Shown here: one piece after another, positions 56,465 to 64,000 of the stretch
Layout: the number at the start of each line of letters is the position of its first letter
Numbering within the stretch: the first letter of the stretch is position 1
The notes under the pieces: generated by a model
What the model was told of the DNA's origin: nothing
The model's input: the letters and a program-made list of their open reading frames with translations, nothing else
Database searches by the model: none
Origin: Bog-473 sp963821755
GTDB lineage: Bacteria; Actinomycetota; Acidimicrobiia; Acidimicrobiales; RAAP-2
Length of the DNA stretch: 64,000 nucleotides
Assembly: GCA_963821755.1 (NCBI GenBank)
Contig: CAWGEX010000003.1
Location: 62,001 to 126,000 of the forward strand
Direction: 5' to 3'
Program-made: the position numbers and the translations under genes

Positions 56465-57637
56465 TTAATCGTCGGGCGGGGGCCTCTGGTTTCGCAATCG
56501 ATTATGGAAGCCGCACAGGAGCCGGCCGTTCTCCTGGGTGGTCGGGCCGTTCTGCGACCATTCGATGATGTGGTCCGCCTGACAACGCTCAACGGGCTCG
56601 TGGCAATAGGGGTCGGTGCACTCTCGGTCCCGGATCTCGAGGGCCCGGCGGGTGGCGCCGACGAAGAACCGCGAGGTCTCGCTGACCTCGACCCGGTTGT
56701 TGGGGGTGAACACTGCCCGCTCGATGTAGGCCTGGTCGAGCCAGGGGAGCAGCGAACCCGGCGAGAGGACCATTCGGGAACCTCCGGCCAACTCGCACAT
56801 GCGACCGTGCATTGTTTCGTAGCCGACCAGGACCGTGAAGAGAGGGGTGGGGCGGGTGCCGTCGGCTGGGGCGGTCCTGGAACGGGTGGCCATCTCGACC
56901 AGAGCGTCAGCCCGGCGCTGGGCCGTGGTCCGGCAGAGCTCCTCGACTTTGGGGGCGCGGCCCAGTTCTGCTTCAGCCTTGGCCCAGTCCTCCTGGAAGA
57001 GTTCCTGCTCGATCCGGGTCAGTTCCGCGTCGACAATGGCTCCGGACACCGTGTCGAGCGTCATCTTGCCCAGGTAGGTGCCACCGACGCTGGGGACCAG
57101 GTAGACGTCGCGCCGGGCCAGTTGCTCCATGGCGTCCTCTTCGACCCCATCGGGATCGGCGTGTTGCGACCAGTAGTCGACGATGCGTTCGAAATCGGGG
57201 AAGGTGTTGTCGATCGCCTTGTCCAAGAGCATGTCCTCGTCACGCTCGAGGAAATTTTCGGTCCTCGGATTGCGGGCACGGCCAATCCGGTCGACGTGAT
57301 CCTTCGTGATCTCACCTCTTGACCAGGCCTCGTCGAACTTCGGCAGATGGCACAGCAGGTGGCCCCGACGGAGCTGGCGGCCGGCTTCGGCCTTGGGGAT
57401 CTGGCATTCCTTGGCCACGTAGCTCTTGGCGCTGCGGGCCCCGGATGCTCCCCAGGCCCCCCAGACATCGAATGCAGCGATCGACTTCGCCCTGATGTAG
57501 TCCATCTTCGACTGGAGGGACTGGATGCGCACCTGTGATTCGCAGTCGGAGTACTGCGAGAAATCGCCGGTCGCAACCACATCCATCGCCGCTTCCAACG
57601 CGCCGAGTTCTGTGTCGAGTTGTGTGCCGAGTTCCAT
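56465..57637 (-). CDS. DUF222 / HNH endonuclease family protein (13E12-type)
   Basis: A 390-residue protein of the family called 13E12 repeat proteins in mycobacteria, usually present in many copies and thought to be mobile. The helical DUF222 part (residues 1-300) ends in F-V-G-A-T-R-R-A-L-E-I-R-D. The HNH part follows: C-T-D-P-Y-C, C-Q-A-D-H-I-I-E-W, then N-G-R-L-L-C-G-F-H-N-R. The key His residues are intact. ATG 57637 was chosen. The region upstream (57640-57780) is AT-rich compared with its surroundings, consistent with accessory DNA. Confidence 0.85.
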   Translation of the reverse strand: MELGTQLDTELGALEAAMDVVATGDFSQYSDCESQVRIQSLQSKMDYIRAKSIAAFDVWGAWGASGARSAKSYVAKECQIPKAEAGRQLRRGHLLCHLPKFDEAWSRGEITKDHVDRIGRARNPRTENFLERDEDMLLDKAIDNTFPDFERIVDYWSQHADPDGVEEDAMEQLARRDVYLVPSVGGTYLGKMTLDTVSGAIVDAELTRIEQELFQEDWAKAEAELGRAPKVEELCRTTAQRRADALVEMATRSRTAPADGTRPTPLFTVLVGYETMHGRMCELAGGSRMVLSPGSLLPWLDQAYIERAVFTPNNRVEVSETSRFFVGATRRALEIRDRECTDPYCHEPVERCQADHIIEWSQNGPTTQENGRLLCGFHNRLRNQRPPPDD

Positions 57638-57797
57638 GTGACCACTGAAGCACTGGGGTGTGACAAGAAACTGCCGTTCACCAGCTAAAACACAAGATTT
57701 TTCCAAACTATTCTTTGTACATTTCCGCCAGAACGGCGACCGTTGTGCCGGCAACGAGTCCGGTCACTGCGGGAGCCCTCCGGCCGCGTCGGCCCGC

Positions 57798-58931
57798 CTA
57801 CTGCAGCATCGAGAAGAATCGCAAGATCAACTGCGAAGCGCTGATCTGTTGGGTCGTGAGGCCGAAGCCGTACTTGGGATCGGCCCCGGGCCAGTCGTGA
57901 CCGCCGCCGAGGACGGTGTAGAGGGTGACACTGGTGCCCCGAGTGCAGCGAGGCCACCGCGACCGAGATACCTGCGACCCCACCGTCACCGTCACCGGCA
58001 CGGAGCGGCACCGGTCGAGCTTGGCCCAGTCGCCCATGTTGAGGATCGTGCCTCGGATTTTTTGTCCGGGCAGAGAGATTCCGACCGCCCCGTTTTGATA
58101 GGGCACCAAGGGGTCGGCGGTCCCATGGAAGGCCAGTATCGGCATGGGGCGAGTGCATCCCAGCTGAAAGTCCACGGCAACGGTGGCAATGGCCCGGATG
58201 TCACGTTGATGGCTGCAGGCGTAGAAGAGGCTGAAGGCCGCACCGGCCGAGAACCCCGCCGCGAAGACCCGCCGGGGGGCGATGCAGTAGGTGGCTTGCA
58301 GGTGCGTATCGAGGGCAGTGATGAAGGCCGCGTCCGATCCGTGTCCGCTGAATTGCCATTCACTCTCGTTCGGCTGGATCTGCGGCACCACGACGATGTC
58401 GCCCTGCGTCGCGCCCAGGGCCGGGAAGTCGGTGGTCGTGCTGAAGGCGGCCGGATTCGAGCCCGAGCCGTAGAAGAGGAAGACGAGAGCGGTCGGCCGG
58501 TGCGGACGGTAGGACCGGGGAACGGTGAGATTGAAGCTGCCCGCAACCGAGCCGTTCAGATACGTCAAGGTCTGCGTGGTGCCGGGCGCAGTGGTGGGCG
58601 CCGATGTGGTGGACGCCGAGGTGGTCGGACGACAACCCGGTGAGGCGGCGATCGCCCTGGTCGCCCCGACCGGTACTGCGGCAGAAACACTGGGAGGCGG
58701 CAACACCGACACGCTCAGCAGTATCGGGATCACGAGCATCAGGGCCAACAACGGCAGGGCTAGCGGCGCTCGTGCCAGCAGGCTCGCGGCGCTCGTGCCA
58801 GCAGGGCTCGCGCCGGCTGCCGCAACGAATCGGGTGCGGTGGATCGAGGAGTGGGCAACCGACAACGTTACCGTCGGGCCGACGACCACATCGAGGATGG
58901 TTCGGCCGTACGGTGCGTGCGTGCGGCGCAT
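57798..58931 (-). CDS. secreted PHB-depolymerase/feruloyl-esterase-family hydrolase
   Basis: A 377-residue alpha/beta hydrolase of the LpqC/esterase-depolymerase family. A hydrophobic segment near residues 50-85 acts as signal or anchor, followed by a Ser/Thr/Pro linker. The catalytic triad can be read: nucleophile Ser in G-F-S-A-G-A-A-F, Asp in F-H-G-T-A-D-P-L-V-P-Y, His in G-G-G-H-D-W-P-G. Paired Cys suggest an oxidised extracytoplasmic domain. The N terminus is uncertain: a 23-bp duplication at 58765-58810 lies within it, so a shorter start near the hydrophobic segment is possible. The 59-58.9 kb gap holds no promoter I can name. Confidence 0.8.
   Translation of the reverse strand: MRRTHAPYGRTILDVVVGPTVTLSVAHSSIHRTRFVAAAGASPAGTSAASLLARAPLALPLLALMLVIPILLSVSVLPPPSVSAAVPVGATRAIAASPGCRPTTSASTTSAPTTAPGTTQTLTYLNGSVAGSFNLTVPRSYRPHRPTALVFLFYGSGSNPAAFSTTTDFPALGATQGDIVVVPQIQPNESEWQFSGHGSDAAFITALDTHLQATYCIAPRRVFAAGFSAGAAFSLFYACSHQRDIRAIATVAVDFQLGCTRPMPILAFHGTADPLVPYQNGAVGISLPGQKIRGTILNMGDWAKLDRCRSVPVTVTVGSQVSRSRWPRCTRGTSVTLYTVLGGGHDWPGADPKYGFGLTTQQISASQLILRFFSMLQ
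58765..58810 (+). repeat. 23-bp tandem duplication in the 5' part of the esterase gene
   Basis: GGCGCTCGTGCCAGCAG occurs at 58765 and 58788, a 23-bp period. Since 23 is not a multiple of three, gain or loss of a copy would change the reading frame of the N-terminal region. Confidence 0.6.
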
Positions 58932-59026
58932 GCGTGGCGATGCGGCTCAGTCGGCGGTCCCGGGCTCAGTGCCAGTGCCCGCGACCCGACAATCAACTGC
59001 TCGGAAGACGCCCTCAGGGAGAACGC

Positions 59027-59836
59027 CTACACGGACGCGGCGAAGGAGTGCCCCGAGAGCTTCGTCACGGCCGACTCGAGCAGGTGCAGGCCGCCTTGGC
59101 CCGGAAGCCGGTCAACCCGACGGTCGATGCGCCTCGCCACGTCGTTGCCGTGTGGACCGTCGAAGAGGTATTTGACCATGAAGCCGACCTCGAGCTTCGG
59201 CATCACCCCAGAACCGACCGGCCGCCACAGGTGCCTGAGGGCGAAGCGCGTCAACTTCTGGGCCTTCGGGCTCTCGCCGAGCCGACGTCCGGCCTCGGAG
59301 GCGTAGAAGTCGATGTGCCCGCCCTCTTGTTTCATGATCCGCTTCAGGAGCTCACGCAGTGTCGGGTGGTTGGCCACCTCGGAGAGGCGGCCGTACCCGG
59401 CCTGGGTGGTCCATTCGTTGATGGCACCCCACGTCATATGCAGGGCGATGAAGGCGCGCCCGGCGAAGGCGGCCGAGCCGATCGTGCTGAAGGTGGACAT
59501 GGCTTGCTTACGGCGGCGCTTTTCCCGCAGCGGGGCGATGCGAGCGGCGCCGGATTCCTCACCATGGGCCTCGAGGACCTGGCCGATGGCCTCGCCGTGC
59601 CACATCTCCTCGTAGGCCCAGCAGGAGAGGAAGGACGTGATGGTCGGGTCGCTGTGGGCGGGGGTGAGCAGGAGGTCCCGCAGATAGCAGATGGTGTGGT
59701 GCTCGATATCGTGCATGTAGCACAGCGTGCGGAGCGCCTCGGGCGTCAGGGGCTGATCCTTGAAGTCATCGAACTCGATGCCCTCGAGGTTCAGACGGCC
59801 CGATCGTGCAGTGTAGGAATCGATGGTCGTTCGCAT
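59027..59836 (-). CDS. ferritin-like diiron protein, under a SigK-like promoter
   Basis: A 269-residue helical protein of the ferritin-like superfamily, distantly like acyl-ACP desaturases. Candidate iron ligands are in M-H-D-I-E-H-H-T, Y-E-E-M-W-H-G-E-A, and K-Q-E-G-G-H-I-D-F-Y. No signal peptide. ATG 59836 is preferred over the longer frame because a promoter with CCATCC and CCGAAT elements ends 10 bp upstream. Divergent from the sigma gene, it is a likely sigma target. The reaction is unknown. Confidence 0.75.
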   Translation of the reverse strand: MRTTIDSYTARSGRLNLEGIEFDDFKDQPLTPEALRTLCYMHDIEHHTICYLRDLLLTPAHSDPTITSFLSCWAYEEMWHGEAIGQVLEAHGEESGAARIAPLREKRRRKQAMSTFSTIGSAAFAGRAFIALHMTWGAINEWTTQAGYGRLSEVANHPTLRELLKRIMKQEGGHIDFYASEAGRRLGESPKAQKLTRFALRHLWRPVGSGVMPKLEVGFMVKYLFDGPHGNDVARRIDRRVDRLPGQGGLHLLESAVTKLSGHSFAASV

Positions 59837-59846
59837 AACGCCTACT

Positions 59847-59874
59847 ATTCGGAGTACAGGATAGGCCTGGATGG
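59847..59874 (-). promoter_or_regulatory. SigK-like ECF promoter for the ferritin-like gene
   Basis: On the minus strand CCATCC (59874-59869), a 16-bp spacer and CCGAAT (59852-59847) match the -35 and -10 elements reported for the mycobacterial SigK regulon. The predicted transcript starts 4-6 bp before the ATG, so it is nearly leaderless. Confidence 0.75.
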
Positions 59875-59886
59875 GTAATAAATCGA

Positions 59887-59914
59887 ACATCTCTTGGACG
59901 CCGCGGCTCCGAAT
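59887..59914 (+). promoter_or_regulatory. SigK-like ECF promoter for the sigma factor operon (autoregulation)
   Basis: ACATCT (59887-59892), a 16-bp spacer and CCGAAT (59909-59914) repeat the element found on the other strand, with four of six -35 bases and all -10 bases matching. CTCCGAATAG (59907-59916) is a perfect 10-bp inverted copy of 59845-59854. The sigma factor probably activates its own gene from here. Confidence 0.65.
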
Positions 59915-59923
59915 AGGACGTGA

Positions 59924-60499
59924 ATGCAGCAGATTGGCGAAGTAAGCGACGCCCAGCTCGTCACTTCCATCGCCCGGTATAGCGAAATCGCCTTAGCTGA
60001 GGTGTACCGACGCCACGGCGGGGCCGTCTACGGATTGGCCCGACGGGTGCTCAACAACGCGCACGAGGCGGAGGACGTGACCCAAGAAGTGTTCTTGCGG
60101 TTGTGGAATCGGCCGGATCGTTTCGATCCCGGTCGGGGCACGTTGCGCTCATTCCTGTTGACCCAGTCGCACGGTCGAGCGGTCGATGCCGTGCGTTCCC
60201 TCAATGCCCGCCGGCTCCGTGAGTCCGGTGAGGCACGACGCACGGCCACCGCCGAATACGACATGCAGCACGAGGTGTGGGACCTCGCCGTGGCCGATCA
60301 GGTGGCTCGGGCGCTGGGCGACCTTCCCGACGACGAGCGCCGGGCCATTGAACTGGCCTACTTCGAGGGGCACACCTACGTCGAGGTGGCCGACCTGCTG
60401 GGCCAGCCCGAAGGCACGGTGAAGAGCAGGATCCGCAACGGCATGCGACGCATGCGGGCTCTGTTGGTTGACGCCGGCGTGCAGGGAGCCGACGCATGA
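59924..60499 (+). CDS. ECF sigma factor, SigK-like
   Basis: A 191-residue sigma-70 family ECF factor. Region 2: L-A-E-V-Y-R-R-H-G-G-A-V-Y-G-L-A-R-R-V-L, then A-E-D-V-T-Q-E-V-F-L-R-L-W. Region 4: L-P-D-D-E-R-R-A-I-E-L-A-Y-F-E-G-H-T-Y-V-E-V-A and P-E-G-T-V-K-S-R-I-R. The context is an RskA-type anti-sigma gene overlapping its end (ATGA), and the CCATCC/CCGAAT promoters on both sides point to the SigK clade (ECF19). What triggers it is unknown. Confidence 0.88.
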   Translation: MQQIGEVSDAQLVTSIARYSEIALAEVYRRHGGAVYGLARRVLNNAHEAEDVTQEVFLRLWNRPDRFDPGRGTLRSFLLTQSHGRAVDAVRSLNARRLRESGEARRTATAEYDMQHEVWDLAVADQVARALGDLPDDERRAIELAYFEGHTYVEVADLLGQPEGTVKSRIRNGMRRMRALLVDAGVQGADA

Positions 60500-61321
60500 T
60501 GACCCACGAGGAATCGATCGAATTTCTGGCCACGTACGCCCTGGACGCAGTTGAGGGTGAAGAGCGCGAGGCGGTTGAGGAGCATCTCGCCGAATGCCCG
60601 CGCTGTCGGGCCGAACTCGATGCCTTCCGGGAGGTGACGACGGCCTTGGGGAATTCGGTGGAGCCACTCCCCGAGGGCCTGTGGACCACGATCGCCAGCC
60701 GCCTGCCCGGACGTGACGACGAAGAGCGCCCACCGATGCCGCGGCTCATGCGTGATGAGGCCGACGGGGTCGACGGGACCGATGGGGGCGATGGGGGCGA
60801 CGGCGGGGAGGGTCCGTTGGCCCGGCTGCGCACACGTGAGAACGCTCCGGGCCGGGGCCGCTTCGCCACCGTTGCCGCCATCGTGGTCGCCGCGGCGGCG
60901 GTGGTGACGGTCCTCAGCGTGAGCCTGGTGCATGCCAATGATCAGGTGTCCCAGTTGCAGCGCTCACTGGGCGCCGGCGCGCCGCCCGGCACGGTGGTGG
61001 CGGCCCTCGAAACCCCCGGTCACAAGGTGGTCAACATGGAGGGCGCCAATCACGCCAGGGTGGCCCAATTCGTGATCGCCGACGGTCGGGGCTATCTCGT
61101 GACGTCCACGTTGCCGGCGCTCTCGGCCGATCACACCTACCAGTTGTGGGCCGTCATCAACGGTCAAACCAGTTTCGCTCGGGTTGATGGGCCAGAGGCC
61201 CGATCAGGCCACCTTTACCCTCGCCGGTTCGCCCTCGGTGTCGAAGTTGGCCATCACCGTCGAGCCGTCCGGCGGGGCAGTTCTGCCGAGCCGGCCCATG
61301 GTCGCCCAGGGGACGGTCTGA
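60496..61321 (+). CDS. rskA: RskA-type anti-sigma factor (frameshifted near the C terminus)
   Basis: A membrane anti-sigma factor of about 274 residues after correction. The N-terminal zinc-binding anti-sigma domain has H-L-A-E-C-P-R-C (H-x3-C-x2-C). A Gly/Asp linker leads to one membrane helix at about residues 120-142, then the extracytoplasmic RskA domain (V-V-A-A-L, Y-Q-L-W-A-V-I-N-G). The frame breaks at AAA 61166-61168. Removing one A gives Q-P-V-S-L-G-L-M-G and A-I-T-V-E-P-S-G-G, with a stop at 61319-61321, the expected RskA ending. Release in relatives is by regulated proteolysis, ending with an M50 protease such as the one at 17.6 kb. Confidence 0.85.
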
Positions 61322-61349
61322 GGAAGTCCGTCTGTTAGGTTCGCCTCTC

Positions 61350-62195
61350 ATGCCAGAGGATTCAGCACCCCCCGCACGCCGCCCCATTGAGATACAGGCC
61401 GGTGCCGAGCCGGTGAAGTTGGGCTCGATGCTGCTCACCCTCGTCGAACCGCGCCGGGGCCACGAAGTGGCCTACAACCGTTGGTACGAGCGGGACCATT
61501 TCTACGCCGGCTGCATGGTCGGGCCCTACAACTTCGCCGGGTGCCGCTACGTGGCGACGGCGGACCTCAAGGCACTGCGCGATCCGGATCCATCGGCCAT
61601 CACCGGGGAGCCGGCCCGGGGATCGTATGTGGCGGTCTACTGGGTGCTCGACGGGTATTACGACGTGTGGCAACGCTGGGCCCTCCGCCAGGTCAATGCC
61701 CTCCATGCGGCCGGCCGCATGTTCGAAGAGCGCGACCACGTCCACACGTTGCTCTACAACTTCAGATGGGAGCACCGCAGGGACCCCGACGGGGTGCCGG
61801 TCGAGCTGGCGCTCGACCACCCCTACCGAGGATTCGTCCCCGTGTTCATCGACCGCTCCGAGAAGGTCACCAACGAGGAGCTGTGGGCGTGGCTACGCAC
61901 CGAGCACCTGCCCGGTCTCATGCCCGGCTCCGACGCCGACCTCGTGGCGGCCTTCACGCCCATCGCCTTGGAGGGCGACGCTCCCGGCGACGTGCCGCGC
62001 GAAGCGGCCAGTGACACTCGCACCGTCCTCTTGTGGTTCCTCAACACGCCGCCCCAGGTGGCGTGGGAGCCGGTCATGGCCGAGCACCGCCGCCGCCTCG
62101 AGGACGCGGGCATGGGTACCGTGGTGGCGGCGCTGCCGTTCATTCCCACCATTCCGGGTACCGACACCTACACCGATCAGCTCTGGAGAGACTGA
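61350..62195 (+). CDS. conserved hypothetical protein, two dimeric alpha/beta-barrel (EthD/Dabb-like) halves
   Basis: A 281-residue cytosolic protein. The first half has M-L-L-T-L-V-E-P, then N-R-W-Y-E-R-D-H-F-Y, the second F-I-D-R-S-E-K-V and W-L-R-T-E-H-L-P-G-L. This recurring W-x(3)-x-H pattern resembles EthD/Dabb stress proteins and monooxygenase-like dimeric barrels, here fused as two copies; that is my reading of the pattern, not a firm assignment. It starts 28 bp after the corrected rskA stop, so it may belong to the sigma operon. Between its end and the Nudix gene lie 80 bp without a supported gene. Confidence 0.6.
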   Translation: MPEDSAPPARRPIEIQAGAEPVKLGSMLLTLVEPRRGHEVAYNRWYERDHFYAGCMVGPYNFAGCRYVATADLKALRDPDPSAITGEPARGSYVAVYWVLDGYYDVWQRWALRQVNALHAAGRMFEERDHVHTLLYNFRWEHRRDPDGVPVELALDHPYRGFVPVFIDRSEKVTNEELWAWLRTEHLPGLMPGSDADLVAAFTPIALEGDAPGDVPREAASDTRTVLLWFLNTPPQVAWEPVMAEHRRRLEDAGMGTVVAALPFIPTIPGTDTYTDQLWRD

Positions 62196-62274
62196 CCGAG
62201 CTCAAACCCGAGCTCGAGCTCGAGGCGGCGCCCGGCGAGGTGTTGGCCACGTTCGAGGACGCGTGCCGGCGGCC

Positions 62275-62835
62275 TCAGGACTCGGGCGGCCCGAGCAAAC
62301 CCAGGTGGTCGAGGCCCGCGTAGCCTGCCCAGGCATCGGTGAACTGACCAGCCTGGAGCCGTCGACGTAGCTCTGAGAGCGGAACAAGCACTGTCTCGCA
62401 GAACTCCTCGGATGGGTCGAGAGCAGGGCTGCCGATCCTGCGGCAGTTGAGTGCGACGGCCGCCCACTTGCGCCGGGTGATGTTGGCGCCCTGCCAGGTG
62501 TGGCCAAGGACGGTGACCTCCCCTCCCCCGTACCCGGTCTCCTCACGCAGCTCTCGAATCGCCGCGGCGAGGACCGTCTCGCCATCGTTCAGCTCTCCGC
62601 CCGGAAGTTCGTCGAGCACGTGGTCCGGACCCGGTCGGTATTGGCGGGCCAGAACGATCTCGTGCGCGTCGGTCAGAGCGACGACGGCGACGGAGTCGCG
62701 GGTCACCATGACATCCCAATCCGTCTTCGTCCCATCGGGCATCCGGTAGGTATTGGTGACGACGTTGATCCATTGGCTGGGGCCGGGACGTTGGCTGAGC
62801 AGCTTCCATGGCTTCGAACCAGTCTCGAGCGACAT
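62275..62835 (-). CDS. Nudix hydrolase (ADP-ribose pyrophosphatase-like)
   Basis: A 186-residue Nudix protein. The Nudix box G-G-E-L-N-D-G-E-T-V-L-A-A-A followed by R-E-L-R-E-E-T-G-Y is complete. The surrounding pattern (V-V-A-L-T-D, L-A-R-Q-Y-R-P-G, L-D-E-L-P-G-G) resembles ADP-sugar pyrophosphatases (NudF type). The substrate is not certain. ATG 62835 was chosen; the frame is open upstream but lacks conserved residues. It follows the methyltransferase gene by 73 bp on the same strand. Confidence 0.85.
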   Translation of the reverse strand: MSLETGSKPWKLLSQRPGPSQWINVVTNTYRMPDGTKTDWDVMVTRDSVAVVALTDAHEIVLARQYRPGPDHVLDELPGGELNDGETVLAAAIRELREETGYGGGEVTVLGHTWQGANITRRKWAAVALNCRRIGSPALDPSEEFCETVLVPLSELRRRLQAGQFTDAWAGYAGLDHLGLLGPPES

Positions 62836-62908
62836 CGAGCCATGGTGCCACACGCCGTGCTCGGCAGCCTCAGGCGATCTCAGGCGCCGCAGCGCCGGCG
62901 GCGATGCG

Positions 62909-63703
62909 TCAGCGCATGGCCAGGATTTCGACGTGGGGGACGATGAAGACCGCGTCGGGTGATGCCGCCCAATCCAAGAAGGCCTGGCCGATCGATGCCA
63001 GCTCGTCGGGATCACTCAGCCCGTACTCCACGGCCTGTTCGCCGAAGCGGGAGAAGCGGATGCGATCGGCCCAGAGGCCGCCCCACCAGGCTCGTGACTC
63101 GGGCTCGGCGTACGTCCATGTTGAGCTCGAGACGGTGACCTGCTCGAAGCCGGCTTCATGGGCCACCCGGAGGAGTGAGGGACCGATCAGCGCATCGTGG
63201 CCGTTCCGCGCCGTCACGGCCACGTAGAGCTCCAGCCAGCGGTCCAGCCGGGCATCGGCGGGAGCCCAGCGGAAGGCGCCGTAGTCGCCGTCACGCACGG
63301 CCAGGGTGCCCCCGGGCCGGAGAACCCGCCGGAGTTCAACCAGCGCCGCCACCGGGTCGGCCAGATGCTGCACCACCTGGTGGGCGTGCACGACGTCGAA
63401 GGTGGCGTCGCCATAGGCCAGGTCGAAGAGATCACCCACCTCGAAGCGCAGATTGGACAACTCACTCGCCGCCGCTCGGGCCCCGGCTTGCTCAACGATG
63501 TCGGCTGAGGCATCGAGGCCGACGACCTGCCCCGGGGCCACCAGCCGGGCCAGATCGATGGTGATGGTGCCCGGGCCGCATCCGATGTCGAGCAGGGACA
63601 GACCGGGGCGCAGGTGGGGCAAGAGGTAGCCGGCCGAATTCTCCGCTGTGCGCCAGGTGTGGCTGCGCAGAACCGATTCGTGGTGCCCATGCGTGTACGC
63701 CAT
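62909..63703 (-). CDS. class I SAM-dependent methyltransferase
   Basis: A 264-residue UbiE/COQ5-type methyltransferase. SAM-binding motif I is L-L-D-I-G-C-G-P-G-T-I-T-I-D, followed by V-V-G-L-D-A-S (motif post I), F-D-V-V-H-A-H-Q-V-V-Q-H-L (motif II) and L-R-P-G-G-T-L-A-V-R-D (motif III). The target is unknown. ATG 63703 gives the natural start and is only 15 bp from the divergent Fpg-type gene, so the two share a very short promoter region. Confidence 0.85.
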   Translation of the reverse strand: MAYTHGHHESVLRSHTWRTAENSAGYLLPHLRPGLSLLDIGCGPGTITIDLARLVAPGQVVGLDASADIVEQAGARAAASELSNLRFEVGDLFDLAYGDATFDVVHAHQVVQHLADPVAALVELRRVLRPGGTLAVRDGDYGAFRWAPADARLDRWLELYVAVTARNGHDALIGPSLLRVAHEAGFEQVTVSSSTWTYAEPESRAWWGGLWADRIRFSRFGEQAVEYGLSDPDELASIGQAFLDWAASPDAVFIVPHVEILAMR

Positions 63704-63718
63704 GGCAACATTGTGACA

Positions 63719-64000
63719 GTGCCCGAACTCCCGGAAATGCAGGCGTTGGCCGAACGATTGGATGACTTCGTGTCCGGTCACCCCTTGCTCTCGATCGATC
63801 TGCTCGGCTTCTCCTCGCTCCGGACGTACGCGCCGCGGGCCGAGGATCTGTCCGGTCAGGTGCTCAACGGCATCACCCGTCGGGGCAAGTACCTGATCTG
63901 GACCTTCGGCAACGGGATTCGGGTGATCTTGCACCTCTCGCAAGCCGGACGGGTCGACACCGAACGGCCAGCCAAGAAGACCCGTCCCCGGGGAGCGGTC
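63719..64000 (+). CDS. Fpg/Nei-family DNA glycosylase (3' end outside window)
   Basis: The first 94 residues are visible. The start P-E-L-P-E-M-Q-A-L-A-E-R-L carries the catalytic Pro and Glu of formamidopyrimidine/endonuclease VIII glycosylases. The R-R-G-K-Y-L-I-W segment with the conserved Lys and H-L-S-Q-A-G-R (H-L-x-x-x-G-R) also fits. It excises oxidised bases. The zinc finger would lie beyond the window. GTG 63719 is the start, since the N-terminal Pro must follow the initiator Met. Confidence 0.85.
   Translation, partial: MPELPEMQALAERLDDFVSGHPLLSIDLLGFSSLRTYAPRAEDLSGQVLNGITRRGKYLIWTFGNGIRVILHLSQAGRVDTERPAKKTRPRGAV

Noticed and set aside
62196..62274. A short frame rich in Glu and Leu between the two-barrel protein and the Nudix gene.
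   Set aside because: It consists mainly of a GAGCTC repeat, has no start signal, and runs into the Nudix gene on the opposite strand.

Overview
This window is high-GC chromosomal DNA from an actinobacterium (Actinomycetota). Markers include an MtrA/MtrB two-component pair with a GerMN lipoprotein, an F420-type luciferase-like oxidoreductase, an Rv2578c-type radical SAM protein, a DUF222/HNH (13E12-type) nuclease, a SigK/RskA-type sigma/anti-sigma pair, DapC/DapD/DapE of the succinylase lysine route, and an archaeal-type prolyl-tRNA synthetase. Together with the long disordered acidic tail on CdsA, these suggest class Acidimicrobiia; the class assignment is inference. No CRISPR array, insertion sequence, tRNA or rRNA was seen. 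Most of the window is conserved housekeeping core; the accessory parts are about 1-2.4 kb, 41.2-43.3 kb and 56.4-64 kb.

Layout. 0-2.4 kb: the end of an RCC1/Ig-repeat surface protein and a stretch with only a possible decayed gene. 2.4-10.7 kb: DAHP synthase, an LLM oxidoreductase, nadD-(small membrane protein)-rsfS, the lpqB-like/mtrB/mtrA cluster and an orphan peptide-binding lipoprotein. 10.7-20.2 kb: xerC-type recombinase, rpsB-tsf-pyrH-frr-cdsA-dxr-rseP-ispG. 20.2-34.9 kb: proS, then rimP-nusA-ylxR-infB-rbfA-truB-ribF, rpsO, pnp, an M16 peptidase and dapB. 34.9-41.2 kb: two paralogous TetR regulators, a rhomboid protease, a diiron ferritin-like protein, dapA and RNase J. 41.2-48.7 kb: small hypotheticals, the radical SAM gene with an SOS box, ftsK, a D,D-carboxypeptidase and thrB. 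48.8-56.4 kb: miaB-miaA-dapF-hflX-dapC-dapD-dapE, mostly with start/stop overlaps. 56.4-64 kb: an HNH nuclease, a secreted esterase, a second ferritin-like protein divergent from an ECF sigma/anti-sigma operon, a two-domain dimeric-barrel protein, a Nudix hydrolase, a methyltransferase and the start of a Fpg/Nei glycosylase.

How the genes work together. The middle of the window is translation and RNA metabolism (S2, EF-Ts, RRF, NusA, IF2, RbfA, TruB, S15, PNPase, RNase J, MiaA/B, HflX), isoprenoid and phospholipid supply (Dxr, IspG, CdsA), and six lysine/diaminopimelate genes (dapA, B, C, D, E, F) spread over 34-56 kb.

Caution: nine genes (aroF-like, xerC-like, rpsB, infB, pnp, rhomboid, dapA, dapC, rskA) carry one apparent single-base indel each, eight of them +1. 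As rpsB, infB and pnp are normally essential or nearly so, the likeliest cause is uncorrected sequencing indels. These genes are annotated as single CDSs across the break.

The most interesting regulatory signals are: a pair of divergent SigK-like promoters (CCATCC-N16-CCGAAT and a close copy) between the ECF sigma gene and a ferritin-like gene; a perfect LexA/SOS box before the radical SAM gene; a consensus -10 box followed by a terminator-like hairpin in the rimP-nusA leader; and a promoter-overlapping inverted repeat before the second TetR gene.
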